A stretch of 64,000 nt of DNA from Zymobacter palmae (GTDB taxonomy: Bacteria > Pseudomonadota > Gammaproteobacteria > Pseudomonadales > Halomonadaceae). The position numbers and the translations under genes are program-made. The notes beneath the pieces are model-generated. The model had not been told where the DNA came from, searched no databases, and was given only the letters and a program-made list of their open reading frames with translations. The stretch covers positions 62,001 to 126,000 of the forward strand of contig NZ_AP018933.1 of the NCBI RefSeq assembly GCF_003610015.1. The letters run 5' to 3'. How positions within the stretch are numbered: the first letter of the stretch is position 1; the number at the start of each line of letters is the position of its first letter. Shown here piece by piece: positions 62,269 to 64,000 of this stretch.

Positions 62269-63066
62269 ATGAAAGAATATCTGCTGTTAGATCCTAGTGT
62301 GTTTGATCCTCAGCAGTTGTCATCTGCTGAAATACGATTAAATAAAAATACAGGGAAGATTGACACAATAGATAATATTGTTTTTCCTGAAACTATAGAA
62401 AGACAGTTGCGATTACAAAAGCTCGATAGGCATGGGGCCTTATGGGCGGAAAGTAGAACTTGGTATGATGATTTATTTGATGATCAGCGATATTGCCTTA
62501 GTGGATGGATTTCGTCATCTTTAAATTTATCTGGCCTAGCACTCGCAATAGAGAAAAGCTTATATCAGGAGACCCCTAATGGACGGAAAGGGTTTGTAAG
62601 GTTTTTTGATCCCTTTGTATTGCAACACTTGGTTGTAATTTTAAGTGCTTCTCAGATAGGCGCCCTTTTTTATTATGTCGATAAATGGATGTTTTACGAT
62701 ATTAATGGAAAAGAATATTGCCTTGAGATAAGTGATAAATCATGCAAAAAATTGTCTTTTACTTTTGAGCAATGGGAATCACTAAAGCGTTTGGATATAG
62801 TAAAGCATGTCATTAGCATCTGGAAAAAGGTAGCGGAAAATCCTTTGCCTTTTGATGCGACAAAAAAAGCTGATGATCAAGTTAGGCAGGCATTATCTTA
62901 TGGTCTTGTGAGTCAGTTAGATATTACTATTTACTGCTTGATTGGTCTTGTATGTGGCAAGGAATTTGATCGGCTGCCTTCGTTTAAAAAAATTCTTTCA
63001 AGGTGTGCTGAGGGTGCAGGTTTTGCAGAAGCTGTGAATATAAAAAATCAAATTGGTTGGTTTTAA
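62269..63066 (+). CDS. DUF4123 type VI effector adaptor (Tap/TEC)
   Basis: The 265-residue protein has the DUF4123 pattern of type VI secretion adaptor chaperones: an N-terminal strand-rich region, the long VRFFDPFVLQHLV motif that typifies these proteins (around residues 105-120), then SASQIGALFYYVDKWMFYDI. DUF4123 proteins load a specific toxic effector onto the VgrG spike. The gene is very AT-rich compared with the rest of the window (A/T at most third positions), a sign of horizontal transfer. GGGAT lies eight bases before the ATG. The next gene follows after 28 bases and is a VasX-type effector, its expected client. No vgrG, hcp or tss gene lies within the window. Confidence 0.85.
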   Translation: MKEYLLLDPSVFDPQQLSSAEIRLNKNTGKIDTIDNIVFPETIERQLRLQKLDRHGALWAESRTWYDDLFDDQRYCLSGWISSSLNLSGLALAIEKSLYQETPNGRKGFVRFFDPFVLQHLVVILSASQIGALFYYVDKWMFYDINGKEYCLEISDKSCKKLSFTFEQWESLKRLDIVKHVISIWKKVAENPLPFDATKKADDQVRQALSYGLVSQLDITIYCLIGLVCGKEFDRLPSFKKILSRCAEGAGFAEAVNIKNQIGWF

Positions 63067-63094
63067 ACCATTTTTTAACTTGGCAGGGTGAAGG

Positions 63095-64000
63095 ATGACG
63101 GTTATAAGCTCATTAGTAACAACGGCAAGCAAAGTATCACAGAATGTATCTACACTCATTCAAATAGCAGCCAAGGAAAGTGTTATAGAAAAATTCGGTA
63201 TTGGTGGCTGTGATAAGTGCAATAAAAAAGGAATGGTGTTTTTACCTGTTCGTTATGCCGTTGGTGAGATAAATGATTTGGGAGACTATGCTCTCCCTGA
63301 AAGCAAGGTGGATAAATTTACCGATATAAAACTAAATGAAAGTCTAAGCAAGTCTGGTCGAAGAACTGCTCGCTCTGCAAAAAGCTGCTATATCTTGAGA
63401 AAACTCAGAAAGGGTTATCTATATATATACGATGATCATCCTGGGCTACCTGCTTGGATTTGTTATGGCGTCAATGATAATGGTGAATTGACCGGCTTTC
63501 CTGCGGCATCGCCAAAAGCTCTTGATGAATTAAATCCAATGGATAACTGTATTAAAGGAGATGGACACCCTGCTCGAGCATCTTTGGTTTCTTTGCGTGA
63601 CCCCCACGTTAGTCGCACAGTGCATGTTATGTTTTTGGAAGTTGCTTTGGATGAAGAGCGATTGGATTGGATCGCTTCACAACCTGAGTGGCGAGAAGCG
63701 AATATGCAGGCATTTGAAGTATCCTCTCCAAAAAGTAGCCCATACTACTTTTCACGTTTTGAAATACCCAAATTTGTTCCTGAGTATGATGATGACAGAA
63801 ATACGTATGAAGTTTTGAAGCACCAGATGTGGCAGGGACGGTACGCAGATAAAGTTACCAGTGATATTGCTCGTCAACTTCGAATGGATACGTATGAAGT
63901 GCTGGGGCAGCATATGGATTCTGTTGAGTGCATGAATGGTGGTTCAGAAGGGTTTATGTTTGCTGTTAAGGATGAAGTCGGGATTATTGAACAGCTTGAT
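63095..64000 (+). CDS. VasX-type type VI effector, 5' part
   Basis: The frame is open from the ATG at 63095 (AAGG directly upstream) to the last base, 302 residues, so the gene continues outside the window. The start carries the VasX N-terminal domain: the Cys-x2-Cys knuckle CDKCNKKGMVFLPVRYAVG (C39, C42), the YILRKLRKGYLYIYDD block (residues 99-114), then TVHVMFLEVALDEERL. VasX of V. cholerae and its relatives end in pore-forming membrane domains that depolarise target cells; here the C-terminus is missing, so the toxic domain is not seen. The gene is AT-rich and 28 bases after the DUF4123 adaptor, the usual arrangement. An immunity gene is expected downstream. Confidence 0.85.
   Translation, partial: MTVISSLVTTASKVSQNVSTLIQIAAKESVIEKFGIGGCDKCNKKGMVFLPVRYAVGEINDLGDYALPESKVDKFTDIKLNESLSKSGRRTARSAKSCYILRKLRKGYLYIYDDHPGLPAWICYGVNDNGELTGFPAASPKALDELNPMDNCIKGDGHPARASLVSLRDPHVSRTVHVMFLEVALDEERLDWIASQPEWREANMQAFEVSSPKSSPYYFSRFEIPKFVPEYDDDRNTYEVLKHQMWQGRYADKVTSDIARQLRMDTYEVLGQHMDSVECMNGGSEGFMFAVKDEVGIIEQLD

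Noticed and set aside
1-64000. tRNA, rRNA, CRISPR arrays, insertion sequences, prophage
   Set aside because: I looked for cloverleaf-type inverted repeats with CCA-like ends, regularly spaced direct repeats, and transposase or integrase motifs, and found none that could be supported by eye.

Overview
The window looks like chromosomal DNA of a gammaproteobacterium with moderately high GC, most likely a Halomonadaceae-type organism. This is an inference from protein flavour and gene content: UvrD, Cho, MltA, AmiD, HldD/WaaF, alpha2beta2-type glycyl-tRNA synthetase, PhoBR, AzlCD and many chemoreceptors. A sugar-rich or plant-associated, fermenting lifestyle is suggested by the acetoin pathway and a secreted GH12 endoglucanase; Zymobacter would fit, but the species cannot be proven from the sequence. 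I saw no tRNA, rRNA, insertion sequence, prophage or CRISPR array.

Layout. 1-4.5 kb: a partial membrane protein, an AGE-family epimerase, and azlCD (branched-chain amino acid export) behind a long leader with a strong promoter, an operator palindrome and two terminator-like hairpins. 4.5-8.5 kb: a periplasmic LEA-like repeat protein, the SOS nuclease cho with a LexA box, a small Cro/YdaS-like protein, and argF. This stretch carries two perfect 16-bp parS palindromes plus degenerate ones, suggesting an origin-proximal ParB-loading region. 8.6-21.6 kb: housekeeping genes (ypfJ, mltA, DUF72, uvrD with a LexA box, cysZ, amiD, phoBR, ubiA, an HU gene). 21.6-25.5 kb: small membrane and periplasmic proteins, a NUDIX hydrolase, two perfect inverted DnaA boxes, a gene-poor AT-rich stretch with two identical-type operator sites, and an orphan PgaB-C-terminal (GH153-like) protein. 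25.7-32.4 kb: sucCD, a GntR regulator, two paralogous lipoproteins, an APC permease. 32.5-35.1 kb: a chemoreceptor and a GH12 glucanase. 35.2-41.4 kb: glyQS and an LPS inner-core cluster (hldD-waaF-GT2). 41.6-50.8 kb: four chemoreceptors in two alternating near-identical pairs, interrupted by a dihydropyrimidinase-like protein that has lost most metal ligands. 51.2-56.3 kb: an acetoin cluster (alsR, alsD, alsS) followed directly by lrgA-lrgB. 56.4-61.4 kb: a MerR regulator with a long disordered tail, a SulP transporter, a gamma-glutamyltransferase. 61.6-64 kb: a DUF2726-like protein, then an abrupt AT-rich module: a DUF4123 adaptor and the start of a VasX-type type VI secretion effector that runs off the window.

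How they fit together. The best functional units are: (i) the alsR/alsD/alsS/lrgAB cluster, which couples a probable pyruvate carrier to acetolactate and acetoin formation; (ii) the MerR regulator, whose own promoter carries the same 14-bp site (variable at one base) that occurs twice in the 23.5-kb gene-poor stretch; (iii) the parS-rich 6.5-8.3 kb segment, with single-mismatch parS palindromes at 32.4, 61.5 and 62.0 kb; (iv) the DUF4123-VasX pair, a laterally acquired antibacterial cargo module; and (v) the chemoreceptor array with its pseudo-hydantoinase. All assignments are from reading the sequence; no database search was run.
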